DNA of 64,000 bases from Metabacillus litoralis (GTDB lineage: Bacteria; Bacillota; Bacilli; Bacillales; Bacillaceae): assembly GCF_003667825.1 (NCBI RefSeq), contig NZ_CP033043.1, positions 3,156,001-3,220,000 of the forward strand. Reading direction: 5' to 3'. Below the pieces are notes generated by a model, which saw only the letters and a program-made list of their open reading frames with translations, made no database searches and was not told the origin of the DNA. Below, one piece after another: positions 12,084 to 21,142 of this stretch. The stretch's first letter is position 1; every line of letters begins with the position of its first letter. The translations under genes were made by a program, and so were the position numbers.

Positions 12084-12938
12084 TTAGTCATTTACAGGCA
12101 GTACTGAACCTGGGTATTTTGTATTAATAAAATCCTTAATTTCTTGAGATTTTAATACTTCTACAAGAGTCTTAATCTCTTCCTTGTCTTTATCCTCACT
12201 ACGAACAACAATGATGTTTGCATAAGGGTTATTTTCACCAGCTTCTAGAGCTACAGCATCTTCTGCTGGATTTAATCCTGCTGCAAGTGCGTAGTTACCA
12301 TTGATAATAACTGCATCACCTTCGTTATTTTCATAAGCACTTGCCAACATTTCTGGTGCAACACTATCATCAATTTCTAGGTTTTTAGCATTTTCAACGA
12401 TATCATCTTTTGTTGCATTAATTTTATCAACACCTGGATTTAATTTAATTAGACCTTTTTCTTCAAGTAGTGCTAACACGCGTCCCATTTCTGCAACGTT
12501 GTTACTCATGATAATTTTTGCACCTTCAGGTAACTCTTCAAGTGTTTTGTATTCTTTTGAGTAAATACCAAAAGGCTCAATATGAATTGCTCCAACATTT
12601 GCAAGATCAAAATCATTTTCTTTAATTGCATTGTCTAAATATGGAACATGCTGGAAATAGTTTGCATCCAGGTCACCTTCAGCAAGCGCTGGGTTAATTA
12701 ATGGATAATCTGAAAACTCTTCGATGTCTAATTCAATACCTTTGTCTGCTAACAGTGGTTTTGCTTCTTCTAAAATTTCTGCATGAGGAACAGTTGTCGC
12801 TCCAACTTTTAGTACTTTCGTTTCTTGCTCAGTCCCTGTGTTTTCTTCTTGAGTTGTTTCATTTTCGCCTCCGCCACATGCAACAAGTAGAATAGCGAAA
12901 ATTGTTAATACTAGTGATAAAAGATATTTTTTCATCAT
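12084..12938 (-). CDS. metQ: Methionine-binding lipoprotein MetQ
   Basis: A 284-residue substrate-binding lipoprotein: hydrophobic signal peptide, lipobox LVAC with the lipidated Cys at about residue 21, and NlpA/MetQ family motifs (VGATTVPHAEILE, DANYFQHVPYL, NGNYALAAGLNP). It captures methionine for the MetNP transporter. AGGAGG precedes two adjacent ATG codons; either may be used. Third gene of the S-box-controlled metN-metP-metQ operon. Confidence 0.95.
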   Translation of the reverse strand: MMKKYLLSLVLTIFAILLVACGGGENETTQEENTGTEQETKVLKVGATTVPHAEILEEAKPLLADKGIELDIEEFSDYPLINPALAEGDLDANYFQHVPYLDNAIKENDFDLANVGAIHIEPFGIYSKEYKTLEELPEGAKIIMSNNVAEMGRVLALLEEKGLIKLNPGVDKINATKDDIVENAKNLEIDDSVAPEMLASAYENNEGDAVIINGNYALAAGLNPAEDAVALEAGENNPYANIIVVRSEDKDKEEIKTLVEVLKSQEIKDFINTKYPGSVLPVND

Positions 12939-12947
12939 TTTTTCCTC

Positions 12948-13616
12948 CTAACGTTTATCGATAGCTTTAACTAATATATCTCCAATAAATTGGATAATAA
13001 ACACAATAATTAAGATAAAAATGGTTGCTACAATGGTTACTTCAAAATTATTACGCTGGAATCCTTCTCGATAAGCAAGGTCACCAAGACCTCCAGCACC
13101 TACTACTCCGGCCATAGCTGTATAACCAACCAATGCGATTGCAGTAACTGTAATCCCTGAAACCAAAGCTGGTAAAGATTCCGGTAATAGTACTCTCAAC
13201 ATAATTGTCGACGTTTTTGCTCCCATCGATTTAGCTGCTTCAATAACACCTTTGTCAACTTCCCTTAAAGCAAGCTCAACCATCCTTGCGTAAAATGGAG
13301 CGGATCCAATAATTAGTGCGGGTAAAGCAGCATTTTCTCCCAGAATTGACCCAACTACAACTTTAGTGAAGGGTAAGAGTAAAATAACAAGGATAATAAA
13401 CGGAATTGACCGAAATATATTTACGATTCCAGATAAAATTGTATTAAGTATACTGTTACCCCAGATATTGCCTTTTGAAGTTAAGAATAAAAGTAAACCA
13501 AGTATAATTCCTAAGAAAAAAGTGACGACAACCGAAACTCCTGTCATGTAAGTTGTTTCATAAGTTGCCTCCCATACTTTTTCCCATTTTACATTTGGAA
13601 GAAACTGATTAAGCAT
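12948..13616 (-). CDS. metP: Methionine ABC transporter permease MetP (MetI)
   Basis: A 222-residue permease with five predicted membrane segments and the EAA-type cytoplasmic loop (REVDKGVIEAAKSMGAKTS) that contacts the ATPase. It overlaps the metN 3' end by 8 bases and is 9 bases from metQ, showing a tight operon. The family imports D- and L-methionine. Confidence 0.95.
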   Translation of the reverse strand: MLNQFLPNVKWEKVWEATYETTYMTGVSVVVTFFLGIILGLLLFLTSKGNIWGNSILNTILSGIVNIFRSIPFIILVILLLPFTKVVVGSILGENAALPALIIGSAPFYARMVELALREVDKGVIEAAKSMGAKTSTIMLRVLLPESLPALVSGITVTAIALVGYTAMAGVVGAGGLGDLAYREGFQRNNFEVTIVATIFILIIVFIIQFIGDILVKAIDKR

Positions 13617-14634
13617 TCGCCAGCACCTCCACTTCTACTTGTTGTTCTCCAATATAAGCAACTGCACGGTTAATTTCATCAAGATCTCCATCTATATGCA
13701 AAAATAATGAACCATAAGAGCCATTTTGCGTTTGTGAAATTTTACCTTGTACAATATTCACTTCAATATTAAATTTCCTAATAATATTGCTAATCAATGG
13801 TCTTTCTGTACCTTCACCAACAAATGTTAGCTGAAGTACTTTTCCAGAACGATAATTTTCTAGTAGTAGGTCAATTGCTTCCTTCGTATCATCCGGCTCT
13901 GAGATTTGTTTAACGAACGTTTTTGTTATAGGTTTCTGAGGGTTTCTGAAAACATCCAATACATTTCCTTGTTCAACCACTTCACCATTTTCCATAACAG
14001 CTACTCGATGACAAATTTTACGAATGACATGCATTTCATGTGTAATTAATACGATTGTTAAGCCTAGTCGTTTATTAATATCAACAAGCAGGTCTAGAAT
14101 TGAATCTGTTGTTTGGGGATCAAGTGCTGATGTAGCTTCATCACATAATAAAACCTTGGGATTATTCGCTAACGCTCTGGCAATCCCAACACGTTGTTTT
14201 TGACCACCACTAAGTTGAGAAGGGTATGCATTCTCTCTTCCTTCCAGTCCAACCAGCTTAATAAGCTCATCAACACGTTTAAGTCGTTTCGCTTTACTTA
14301 CTCCTGCAATTTCTAAAGGAAATGCAATATTCTCTCTCACTGTTCTTGACCACAATAAGTTAAAGTGTTGAAAGATCATGCTTATTTCTAAGCGTGCTTT
14401 ACGCAACTTTGTACCAGAAATTGAGCCAATCTGACTACCTGCCACAACGACTTCCCCACTAGTTGGTTTTTCTAGTCCATTTAACAAACGGATCAATGAA
14501 CTTTTTCCGGCTCCACTATATCCTATAACTCCGAATATTTCACCTTTTTTAATTTCAAGGTTTACATTGTTAACAGCTTGAACAGAGCCGCTCTTTGTTT
14601 TATAAACTTTATTAACATTTGATAATGTTATCAT
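13609..14634 (-). CDS. metN: Methionine ABC transporter ATP-binding protein MetN
   Basis: A 341-residue ABC ATPase: Walker A GYSGAGKSS at residues 38-46, signature LSGGQKQRVGIARAL, Walker B VLLCDEATSALDP, and a C-terminal ACT-like NIL domain (about 260-341) which in MetN proteins senses methionine and shuts off transport. First gene after the SAM riboswitch. Confidence 0.96.
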   Translation of the reverse strand: MITLSNVNKVYKTKSGSVQAVNNVNLEIKKGEIFGVIGYSGAGKSSLIRLLNGLEKPTSGEVVVAGSQIGSISGTKLRKARLEISMIFQHFNLLWSRTVRENIAFPLEIAGVSKAKRLKRVDELIKLVGLEGRENAYPSQLSGGQKQRVGIARALANNPKVLLCDEATSALDPQTTDSILDLLVDINKRLGLTIVLITHEMHVIRKICHRVAVMENGEVVEQGNVLDVFRNPQKPITKTFVKQISEPDDTKEAIDLLLENYRSGKVLQLTFVGEGTERPLISNIIRKFNIEVNIVQGKISQTQNGSYGSLFLHIDGDLDEINRAVAYIGEQQVEVEVLANA

Positions 14635-14692
14635 TTTGTCACCTTCTTCCTTTATTCCTTTACTATTTTCTACCGTTCATTTTTTTACATAT

Positions 14693-14723
14693 AAAAAACC
14701 TTCCTGCAAAATGAGCAGAAAGG
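14693..14723 (-). terminator. Attenuation terminator of the SAM leader
   Basis: CCTTTCTGC pairs with GCAGGAAGG across a short loop, followed by six T on the minus strand. It lies between the S-box aptamer and metN, so SAM binding would be expected to stop transcription here. Confidence 0.88.
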
Positions 14724-14738
14724 CGCTTGAATACCTTT

Positions 14739-14845
14739 CTCTCATCTCTCAAAGCATCTGCTTTGTGTGAATTGGCACCATTTCAGAATGAACTGATGGT
14801 TGCCGGGCTTCATCGGGCACTTCCCTCCACCTCTCTTGATAAGAG
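14739..14845 (-). promoter_or_regulatory. SAM riboswitch (S-box) aptamer
   Basis: Minus-strand S-box landmarks are all present: CTTATCAAGAGAGGTGGAGGGA, then GCCCGATGAAGCCCGGCAACC, TGGTGCCAATTC and GAGAGATGAGAG closing P1 (CTCTTATC with GATGAGAG). It is followed by an intrinsic terminator and metN, the known arrangement for methionine transport genes in Bacillus. Confidence 0.97.
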
Positions 14846-14968
14846 TTAAATATTTGATTGTCTTTTTAAGTACGATTGTGATTGTATCATGTGTTGAAAA
14901 TCAATGTCAATTATTTATTTTCTTAAAATAGCTTACTTTTTTCACTGTGATTTTACATTTCAAATATG

Positions 14969-15001
14969 AAAAGGGTTGCATTTATCTGCAACCCTTTTCA
15001 A
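14969..15001 (-). terminator. Terminator after metY
   Basis: AAAAGGGTTGCA and TGCAACCCTTTT form a perfect 12-bp stem with a short loop and built-in A/T runs, located just after the metY stop codon. Confidence 0.85.
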
Positions 15002-15040
15002 TATTATACAATAAATAATATTATTAGAATATTTCATTAA

Positions 15041-16354
15041 TTAAGAATTTACTTTCTCCATTCCTTTTACACCTGTTGCTTCAAAAATAGCTTGATCTAA
15101 ATCTTCTATTAAATCCTCTATATGTTCAATTCCTACTGATAAGCGGATCAAATCTTCTGTTACACCAGATTTCTTTAAATCTTCAACGCCTAGTTGTTGA
15201 TGAGTTGTACTCGCAGGATGAATGATTAAGCTTTTCGCATCTCCAACATTTGCTACATGTGACCAAAGTTCAACGTTGTTAATAAGAGCTGCACCAGCCT
15301 CTCTTCCGCCCTTGATACCGAATACTACTACAGAACCAGCACCCTTAGGTAAGTATTTAGCAGCTAAGTCCTTCGCAGGGTGTTGGCTATTTTCAGGGTA
15401 TAGAACCCACTCAACAGCTGGGTGACTTTCTAAATATTGCACCATTTTCCTTGCATTTGATACATGTTCCTTCATACGGACATGAAGGGTTTCTAGACCA
15501 AGATTAAATTGAAAGGCATTGTATGGGCTAATAGCTGGGCCTAAATCTCTTAATAACTGAACTCTCGCTTTAATAATATACGCTTGTTCTCCTAATGCTT
15601 CAGCATAAACTAAATCATGATAGCTAGGATCAGGAGTTGTAAACCCAGGGAATTTTGGACTATTCCAGTCAAATTTACCTCCATCTACAATGACTCCACC
15701 AAGAGTTGTACCATTCCCAAGCAACCATTTTGTTGCAGAATGAACAACAATGTCGGCACCATGATCGATAGGTCTGCATAGATACGGTGTGGCAAATGTG
15801 TTATCCACAATCAATGGAATTCCAGCTTCATGAGCAATTTCAGCAACTGCCTCGATATCAAGAACATCTAAGCTTGGATTTCCAATTGTCTCTGCAAAAA
15901 TAGCTTTTGTTTTCGGAGTAATAGCAGATCGGAAATTTTCCGGATTCTTTGGATCAACAAAAACCGTATTGATTCCGTACTTTGGTAATGTGTTAGCAAA
16001 TAAGTTATATGTACCTCCATATAATGTAGAGGCTGATACGATTTCATCACCAGAACCAGCTAGGTTTAAAACTGACAATGTAATCGCTGCCATTCCACTT
16101 GCTACAGCTAAACTTCCGATTCCACCTTCCAGTTCAGCAATTCTTTCTTCAAAGACAGATGAAGTTGGATTATGAATTCTTGTATAAATATATCCAGGCT
16201 CCTTTAATCCAAATAAATTTGCCGCATGCTCGGTATTTTCAAATAAATAAGCATTTGATTGATAAATTGGAACAGCTCTTGCACCTGTCATTGAATCTTT
16301 CTTTAACCCTCCATGAATGGTTACAGTTTCTGGGCGATAAAGTTTCTCTTTCAT
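15041..16354 (-). CDS. metY: O-acetylhomoserine sulfhydrylase / homocysteine synthase MetY
   Basis: A PLP enzyme of the Cys/Met metabolism family, about 437 residues. Features: [38 protein letters not shown] and the PLP lysine in [15 protein letters not shown]. The long form with the FTTPDPSYH segment is typical of O-acetylhomoserine sulfhydrylases, which make homocysteine from O-acetylhomoserine and sulfide. AGGAGG fixes the start at the ATG at 16354 (an upstream in-frame extension is unlikely). It interrupts the B. subtilis-like order between metN and yusD, and no S-box precedes it. Confidence 0.93.
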   Translation of the reverse strand: MKEKLYRPETVTIHGGLKKDSMTGARAVPIYQSNAYLFENTEHAANLFGLKEPGYIYTRIHNPTSSVFEERIAELEGGIGSLAVASGMAAITLSVLNLAGSGDEIVSASTLYGGTYNLFANTLPKYGINTVFVDPKNPENFRSAITPKTKAIFAETIGNPSLDVLDIEAVAEIAHEAGIPLIVDNTFATPYLCRPIDHGADIVVHSATKWLLGNGTTLGGVIVDGGKFDWNSPKFPGFTTPDPSYHDLVYAEALGEQAYIIKARVQLLRDLGPAISPYNAFQFNLGLETLHVRMKEHVSNARKMVQYLESHPAVEWVLYPENSQHPAKDLAAKYLPKGAGSVVVFGIKGGREAGAALINNVELWSHVANVGDAKSLIIHPASTTHQQLGVEDLKKSGVTEDLIRLSVGIEHIEDLIEDLDQAIFEATGVKGMEKVNS

Positions 16355-16479
16355 CTTCTTCCTCCTATTATACATTCTTAATGTCTACTAATAGGTGTGA
16401 TAACAAGATGTAGTATTCTTTCCTAGACTACTTTAATGGTAATAGAAGTTGTGTTTGAAGTATATAAGAATTTTTAAGT

Positions 16480-16797
16480 TTAGATTAATTTAATTAAAGC
16501 CTCTAGCCTAAGAAAATCTCGATATGAGCCTTTTATTGATAATTTCCCAAACGATATAAGTTGCTTTAAACTTATCGGATGAAGAAAAACCTCTTCTAAG
16601 TCTGATTCTTCTCCTTCTATAACAAAATCAACATGAACTGGTTGAATCGATAATAGTTTTGATTCACTTGATGAAAGTTCTAAAAAATGACTCCCTTTAT
16701 CTGTTGAACGAAATTCTACAATTAATTTTCGTTTTAAAAGAATGGGTGTTATTAAATTTCCTTTATTCAAGCTTGAGACAAAAGTTGTTAAAAACAT
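16480..16797 (-). CDS. yusD: YusD-like protein with SCP2-type sterol-carrier fold
   Basis: A 105-residue protein from ATG 16797, chosen because GGGAGG lies upstream; a longer reading without ribosome site would run into yusE. Length, the hydrophobic/charged pattern (ISLKQLISFGKLSIKGSYRDFLRLEALIKLI is the C-terminal SCP2-like block) and its place beside yusE and yusF fit YusD. Function unknown. Weak sequence conservation keeps the domain assignment tentative. Confidence 0.7.
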   Translation of the reverse strand: MFLTTFVSSLNKGNLITPILLKRKLIVEFRSTDKGSHFLELSSSESKLLSIQPVHVDFVIEGEESDLEEVFLHPISLKQLISFGKLSIKGSYRDFLRLEALIKLI

Positions 16798-16933
16798 AAA
16801 AAGAATCCTCCCGATCTCAACAAGGTTATGTTTATATAACTTCATTGAAGGTCGAAAGAATCCTCTATAAATAACTCGACAGTTTCTGCTTTTCTTTCGT
16901 AAAATCAGTCTATTTCCCGAGAAATATGTCAAA

Positions 16934-17239
16934 TTAGCAGGCATATTGTTTGATTAAGTCAAAAAGATGTGTGACAGATTGGAAAGCATATACTTTTTCT
17001 TTCATTTCACCGTTCTCAGTAATAATTAGGCAAGGTACACTCTCAATTCCTAATCGTTTCGCATCTTCAGGATAATAATTTAGATTTACGGAGTAAATGT
17101 CCAAAGTGGGGATCATTTCATCAACGACCGTTAACATTTTCTTCGCTACTTGACATGTCCCACACATTGGTGTGTAAAGGTACGTAATTTGAATACCCTT
17201 TTTAGGAAGGGTGAGCTCCTTTTCTTTCCATTCAATCAT
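16934..17239 (-). CDS. yusE: Thioredoxin-like protein YusE
   Basis: A 101-residue thioredoxin-fold protein with redox motif CGTC (Cys26, Cys29) and the cis-Pro segment ESVPCLII, which carries an additional Cys next to the proline. It lacks a signal peptide, so it acts in the cytoplasm. Position between yusD and yusF matches B. subtilis. Its partner is unknown. Confidence 0.88.
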   Translation of the reverse strand: MIEWKEKELTLPKKGIQITYLYTPMCGTCQVAKKMLTVVDEMIPTLDIYSVNLNYYPEDAKRLGIESVPCLIITENGEMKEKVYAFQSVTHLFDLIKQYAC

Positions 17240-17260
17240 AAAACTAACTCCATATCCCTT

Positions 17261-17608
17261 CTAAAGGAATTTTGCGTTTACATCTATATTTGCACTTAGC
17301 AAAACAGATGCTACATGGTGATCCGGTGCTGTTGCAACTTCACGATATGCCCGATCAATGTATAGATGAGAGGCTTCAGGAAATTCTCGTTTAAATAATT
17401 TTCTCAATCGTTCACCAGCATCATCTGAATCAACTAATATATAAACTTCCTTTAAGAATAATTCATCAATTAGCTCATCCATTTTTGTTATGCTAATTGT
17501 TCCATTTGTACAGATTATTTCTATTGGTTCAGTTACTACATTTAAAACCTTTTTCTTATCTGATTTTCCTTCAACAATTAATACTTTTTCAACCTCAACT
17601 AACGACAT
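17261..17608 (-). CDS. yusF: Toprim-like protein YusF
   Basis: A ~115-residue Toprim-domain protein with the conserved Glu in VLIVEGKSDKKK and the DxD in ILVDSDDAGERLR, the metal-binding signature of Toprim small-primase-like proteins. The start was set at the ATG at 17608 because AGGTG lies 6 bases upstream; GTG and ATG codons a few bases earlier overlap that site. Function not established. Confidence 0.85.
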   Translation of the reverse strand: MSLVEVEKVLIVEGKSDKKKVLNVVTEPIEIICTNGTISITKMDELIDELFLKEVYILVDSDDAGERLRKLFKREFPEASHLYIDRAYREVATAPDHHVASVLLSANIDVNAKFL

Positions 17609-17750
17609 AGCCATCACCTATTTTTAATGTAAGTAAAAGTCTTTATATATAACCTATTCGATTTGTCGAGGTTGTTTCCCTTTATTTTATGTTTTTTCTA
17701 AATAGCTGTTATCTTTGTTGTTAATTGCGGTTACTCGTAAGACTGGTCCG

Positions 17751-17788
17751 TTCCATTGCGCTCCACTATCGTTTTAAAAAATAGTGTT
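17751..17788. repeat. Collapsed copy of the GC-rich Bacillus intergenic repeat (ends only)
   Basis: The sequence here (GGTCCGTTCCATTGCGCTCCA running into CCACTATCGTTTTAAAAAATAGT) matches the left end and the right end of the repeat at 53867-54010, but the ~100-base GC-rich centre is missing. It sits in the 294-base gap upstream of yusG's neighbour yusF, where nothing else was seen. Confidence 0.6.
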
Positions 17789-17885
17789 CAAAAACAAAAT
17801 CATTACGAAACAACTTAAATTAAAAATCACAAATTCAGCTACTTAGAAAAGCATGATAAGAAACGACCTGTTTAATTGCAAAAGA

Positions 17886-17907
17886 GCAGTGGAGATTCCA
17901 CTGCTGC
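17886..17907 (-). terminator. Terminator after yusG
   Basis: AGCAGTGG and CCACTGCT form a perfect 8-bp stem around a 6-base loop, followed by CTTTT on the minus strand, immediately after the yusG stop. Confidence 0.75.
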
Positions 17908-17911
17908 TTTA

Positions 17912-18148
17912 TTAACACCAACCATTTTCATAGTCACAATCGACGTATTTTTGGTCTGGTCCTGTTACAACATCTGCAACTTGGTAAAAGCGGTTATTAT
18001 TGAATTCATATCCCGCTTTTAAGTCATAATTATTTTCTGAGACCATTTGGCCAATTCTTTCTTTTTCCAGATAAAGATTTAATTGCCCATCTCCAAATTT
18101 TCCTACAACTCGATCAGTAATATCTAATTGTTGTTTTTGAATTGTCAT
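17912..18148 (-). CDS. yusG: YusG, DUF2553 family protein
   Basis: A 78-residue soluble protein with the DUF2553 pattern (DITDRVVGKFGDGQLNLYLE, ending YVDCDYENGWC). Two Cys residues near the C-terminus. It occupies the yusG place next to gcvH. No function is known for this family. Confidence 0.85.
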   Translation of the reverse strand: MTIQKQQLDITDRVVGKFGDGQLNLYLEKERIGQMVSENNYDLKAGYEFNNNRFYQVADVVTGPDQKYVDCDYENGWC

Positions 18149-18205
18149 ATGGACACCCTCCTTTATCTACTTATAGAATGTCCATAATTCACGATATCAT
18201 GCTTA

Positions 18206-18589
18206 TTAGTCTTGATTTGTCATTTCCTCATATTGCTCAGCTGTCATTAACTTTTCAATGTCAGCAGGGTTTGCAGGTTCAATGACGATCATCCATGCTT
18301 TTTCGTAAGGTGAATCATTAACGAATTCTGGACTATCATCAAGATTTTCATTAATTTCTACAACTTTCCCACTGATTGGTGCATATAATTCAGATACTGT
18401 TTTTACTGACTCAACGCTTCCAAATGGCTCGTCCGCTTGAAGTTCATCACCAATTTCTGGTAATTCAACAAATACGATATCCCCAAGCTCTGATTGTGCA
18501 AAATCAGTGATACCGATACGCACCTTATCTCCTTCTACTTTTACCCACTCATGTTCTTCTGAATAACGCAGTTCTTTAGGTGTGTTCAT
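18206..18589 (-). CDS. gcvH: Glycine cleavage system H protein
   Basis: A 127-residue lipoyl carrier: the lipoylated lysine is Lys63 in [12 protein letters not shown], flanked by the [12 protein letters not shown] and [11 protein letters not shown] blocks of GcvH. In Bacillus GcvH is also the lipoyl relay donor from which LipL transfers lipoate to other dehydrogenases. It stands alone, without gcvT/gcvP, as in B. subtilis. A clear AGGAGGT precedes the ATG. Confidence 0.97.
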   Translation of the reverse strand: MNTPKELRYSEEHEWVKVEGDKVRIGITDFAQSELGDIVFVELPEIGDELQADEPFGSVESVKTVSELYAPISGKVVEINENLDDSPEFVNDSPYEKAWMIVIEPANPADIEKLMTAEQYEEMTNQD

Positions 18590-18676
18590 GTCTTCATACC
18601 TCCAGGAATATTTACAAATTTCAGCTTAATCATCTTTGTTTTAACAGTTTTCCGTTAACTATGCAATAACTATCTT

Positions 18677-19036
18677 CTATTTATTCCAAGTTTCGCCAAA
18701 TTGCTCTTCTTTAAAGCCAACTGTAGCATGTTCATTACCAACTGTAAGAGGACGTTTAATAAGCATTCCTTCACTTGCTAAGAGTTGAAGCATTTCATCC
18801 TCTGACATTGATGCAAGTTTATCTTTAAGCCCAAGTTCACGATATTTTTGTCCACTTGTATTAAAGAATTTTTTAAGCTCTAGTCCACTTTTTTTGTAAA
18901 TGCTTTCTAGCTCTTCTTTATTTGGTGGGTTTTCAACGATATGTATTTCATTAAATTCTACATTATGATCTTCAAGCCATTTTTTAGCCTTACGACACGT
19001 CCCACATTTAGGATACCAGTAAAAATTCAGTGCCAA
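18677..19036 (-). CDS. yusI: YusI, ArsC/Spx/MgsR-family protein
   Basis: A ~119-residue ArsC-fold protein with CGTC at residues 11-14 (CxxC as in Spx). The conserved C-terminal LIKRPLTVG loop is the Spx/ArsC signature. AGAGGTG six bases upstream supports the TTG at 19036 as start, giving M-ALNFYWYPKCGTC; an earlier in-frame TTG lacks a ribosome site. In B. subtilis it lies next to gcvH; function is unproven (reductase or regulator-like). Confidence 0.88.
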   Translation of the reverse strand: MALNFYWYPKCGTCRKAKKWLEDHNVEFNEIHIVENPPNKEELESIYKKSGLELKKFFNTSGQKYRELGLKDKLASMSEDEMLQLLASEGMLIKRPLTVGNEHATVGFKEEQFGETWNK

Positions 19037-19228
19037 GTTTTTCACCTCTTTGCTCCTAATAATCAAACTTTCCAATTAAGGAATATTTTTCTCTATCTTA
19101 TCATATATCATCATTCCCGCCTAATTAGAAATAATTAAATTTCAAGGCTCAAATTTAACTTTTATCTTATTTGGTTGAGAATTAGAAGGCACTGAACATT
19201 GCTCTTTATTGATTGAAAACAGGTTGAA

Positions 19229-19252
19229 GGAGGCAATGATATCATTGCCTCC
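19229..19252. terminator. 24-bp perfect palindrome after fadE
   Basis: GGAGGCAATGAT/ATCATTGCCTCC is a perfect palindrome 7 bases after the fadE stop. The following T-run on the minus strand is short, so it may be a weak terminator or an mRNA 3'-end stabiliser. Confidence 0.6.
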
Positions 19253-19258
19253 TGAAAA

Positions 19259-21043
19259 TTAAGCTAGATATGCATTTTTATCGATAATTGCTGCTGCAAT
19301 CTCTCTTTTCTTGCCAATTACATTAATTGGAGTGTGACGTGTAAATTTACGTAATGCTGACATCATCATTCGTAGAGAATCACCTGACTCAACCGCAATT
19401 AATGATTCTTTTGCATGTGCTTCAATTTCATTGAAGGCTTCTTGGCAATATACTTGTGTATAAAGAAGCTTTTGTTTGTTTTTCTCTTCACCGTTCTTAG
19501 CCATTGCTTTTTCAGTACGTAAAATCGCTGACTCCATCGCATATACATTGCTTACAATATCAGCAATATTTACAAGAACCTCTTGCTCTTTTTGTAATTC
19601 TTTTCCGTACTTTTGTGCTGCTAAACCAGCAATTAAAATGCCGATTTTCTTTGCATTTTTTAATAAGTACTTTTCTTGTTCTAGTGTCCCTTCTCCGACC
19701 TCTTCAGGCATAAGCATCATCAGCTCTTCTTGTAAACTTTGCGCTTTTTGGAATAAAGGTAGTTCACCTTTCATAGCTTTTCGTAAATAGGTTCCTGGTA
19801 CTAGTAGACGGTTGATCTCATTTGTTCCTTCAAAAATACGGTTAATACGAGAATCGCGATAAACACGCTCAACTTCATATTCTGCCATGAATCCATAACC
19901 ACCGTGAATTTGAACAGCCTCATCTACGACATAGTCTAGTGTTTCAGAACCAAATACTTTATTTAATGAACATTCAATAGCATACTCAGCAATAGATTCT
20001 GCGACTTCTTTTCCGTTTTTAATTTCCTCATCAGTTAACCTACTCATACGGTCTTCGAATAGGCCAACGGTGCGATAAACTGAACTTTCCATCGCATATG
20101 TTTTCGCTGCCATATTTGCAAGTTTTTCCTGAATAAGAGAGAAGCTTGAAATTGGTGTTTTGAACTGTTGACGCTGGTTCGCATATTGAACAGCTACATC
20201 TATTAAGCGCTTTGCTCCACCAATTGTTCCAACTGCTAGCTTATAACGACCAATGTTCAAGATATTAAAGGCAATCACATGTCCTTTACCTAACTCACCT
20301 AATAAGTTCTCTTTTGGCACTAGAGCATCTTCCAGGATAACTGTTCTTGTTGAAGATCCTTTTATTCCCATTTTCTTTTCTTCAGGACCTGTTGAAACAC
20401 CTGGAAAATCTCTCTCTACAATGAATGCTGAGAAATGTTCACCATCTACCTTTGCATAAACAACAATAACATCTGCAAAACCGGAGTTTGTGATCCATTG
20501 TTTTTCACCGTTTAACACATAGTGAGTGCCTTCTGCATTAAGTCTAGCTGTTGTTTTAGCACCAAGTGCGTCTGACCCTGAGCTTGGCTCTGTTAATGCA
20601 TAAGCTGCAAGTGTTTCACCAGAAGCAAGCCCTGGTAAGTACTTTTTCTTTTGTTCTTCATTACCAAATAACACGATTGGTAATGAACCAATTCCTACGT
20701 GAGCACCAAAAGATAAAGAGAAACTTCCAGCTCTTGAAATCTTTTCAGTAATTAAAGCAGAGCTGATTTTATCTAATCCAAATCCGCCATACTCCTCAGG
20801 TACATCTGCCCCTAATAAACCAAGTTCCCCCGCTTGCTTTAAAAGCTTAACAGATTTATCAAATTCATGATTTTCAATATCTTCAAGATGTGGAAGCACT
20901 TCATTAACCGCAAAATCCTCCGTTGTTTTTGCAATCATTTTGTGTTCATCTGTAAAATCCTCAGGAGTAAAAACTCGATCATATGAAACATCTTCAATTA
21001 AAAAGCTTCCACCTTTAATCACTGCATCTGTTGCTTTTGACAT
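19259..21043 (-). CDS. fadE: Acyl-CoA dehydrogenase FadE
   Basis: A 594-residue flavoprotein catalysing the first oxidation of acyl-CoA. The N-terminal two-thirds are classical acyl-CoA dehydrogenase (AYALTEPSSGSDA, WITNSG, and the QIHGGYGFMAEYEVERVYRD block that includes the catalytic region), with a C-terminal helical extension as in very-long-chain dehydrogenases and B. subtilis FadE. Last gene of the fadN-fadA-fadE operon. Confidence 0.96.
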   Translation of the reverse strand: MSKATDAVIKGGSFLIEDVSYDRVFTPEDFTDEHKMIAKTTEDFAVNEVLPHLEDIENHEFDKSVKLLKQAGELGLLGADVPEEYGGFGLDKISSALITEKISRAGSFSLSFGAHVGIGSLPIVLFGNEEQKKKYLPGLASGETLAAYALTEPSSGSDALGAKTTARLNAEGTHYVLNGEKQWITNSGFADVIVVYAKVDGEHFSAFIVERDFPGVSTGPEEKKMGIKGSSTRTVILEDALVPKENLLGELGKGHVIAFNILNIGRYKLAVGTIGGAKRLIDVAVQYANQRQQFKTPISSFSLIQEKLANMAAKTYAMESSVYRTVGLFEDRMSRLTDEEIKNGKEVAESIAEYAIECSLNKVFGSETLDYVVDEAVQIHGGYGFMAEYEVERVYRDSRINRIFEGTNEINRLLVPGTYLRKAMKGELPLFQKAQSLQEELMMLMPEEVGEGTLEQEKYLLKNAKKIGILIAGLAAQKYGKELQKEQEVLVNIADIVSNVYAMESAILRTEKAMAKNGEEKNKQKLLYTQVYCQEAFNEIEAHAKESLIAVESGDSLRMMMSALRKFTRHTPINVIGKKREIAAAIIDKNAYLA

Positions 21044-21142
21044 GAAAATTCCCCCATTAACATTTATTTGAATAACTGCTATTTAGAAAGTAGAACTTGA
21101 AACAATCGTTTTTTTCGATTGCTCATCTGTTGTCGTTAATAC

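Noticed and set aside
16355..16480. S-box upstream of metY
   Set aside because: None of the SAM aptamer landmarks is present; only a short A+T-rich leader and ribosome site.
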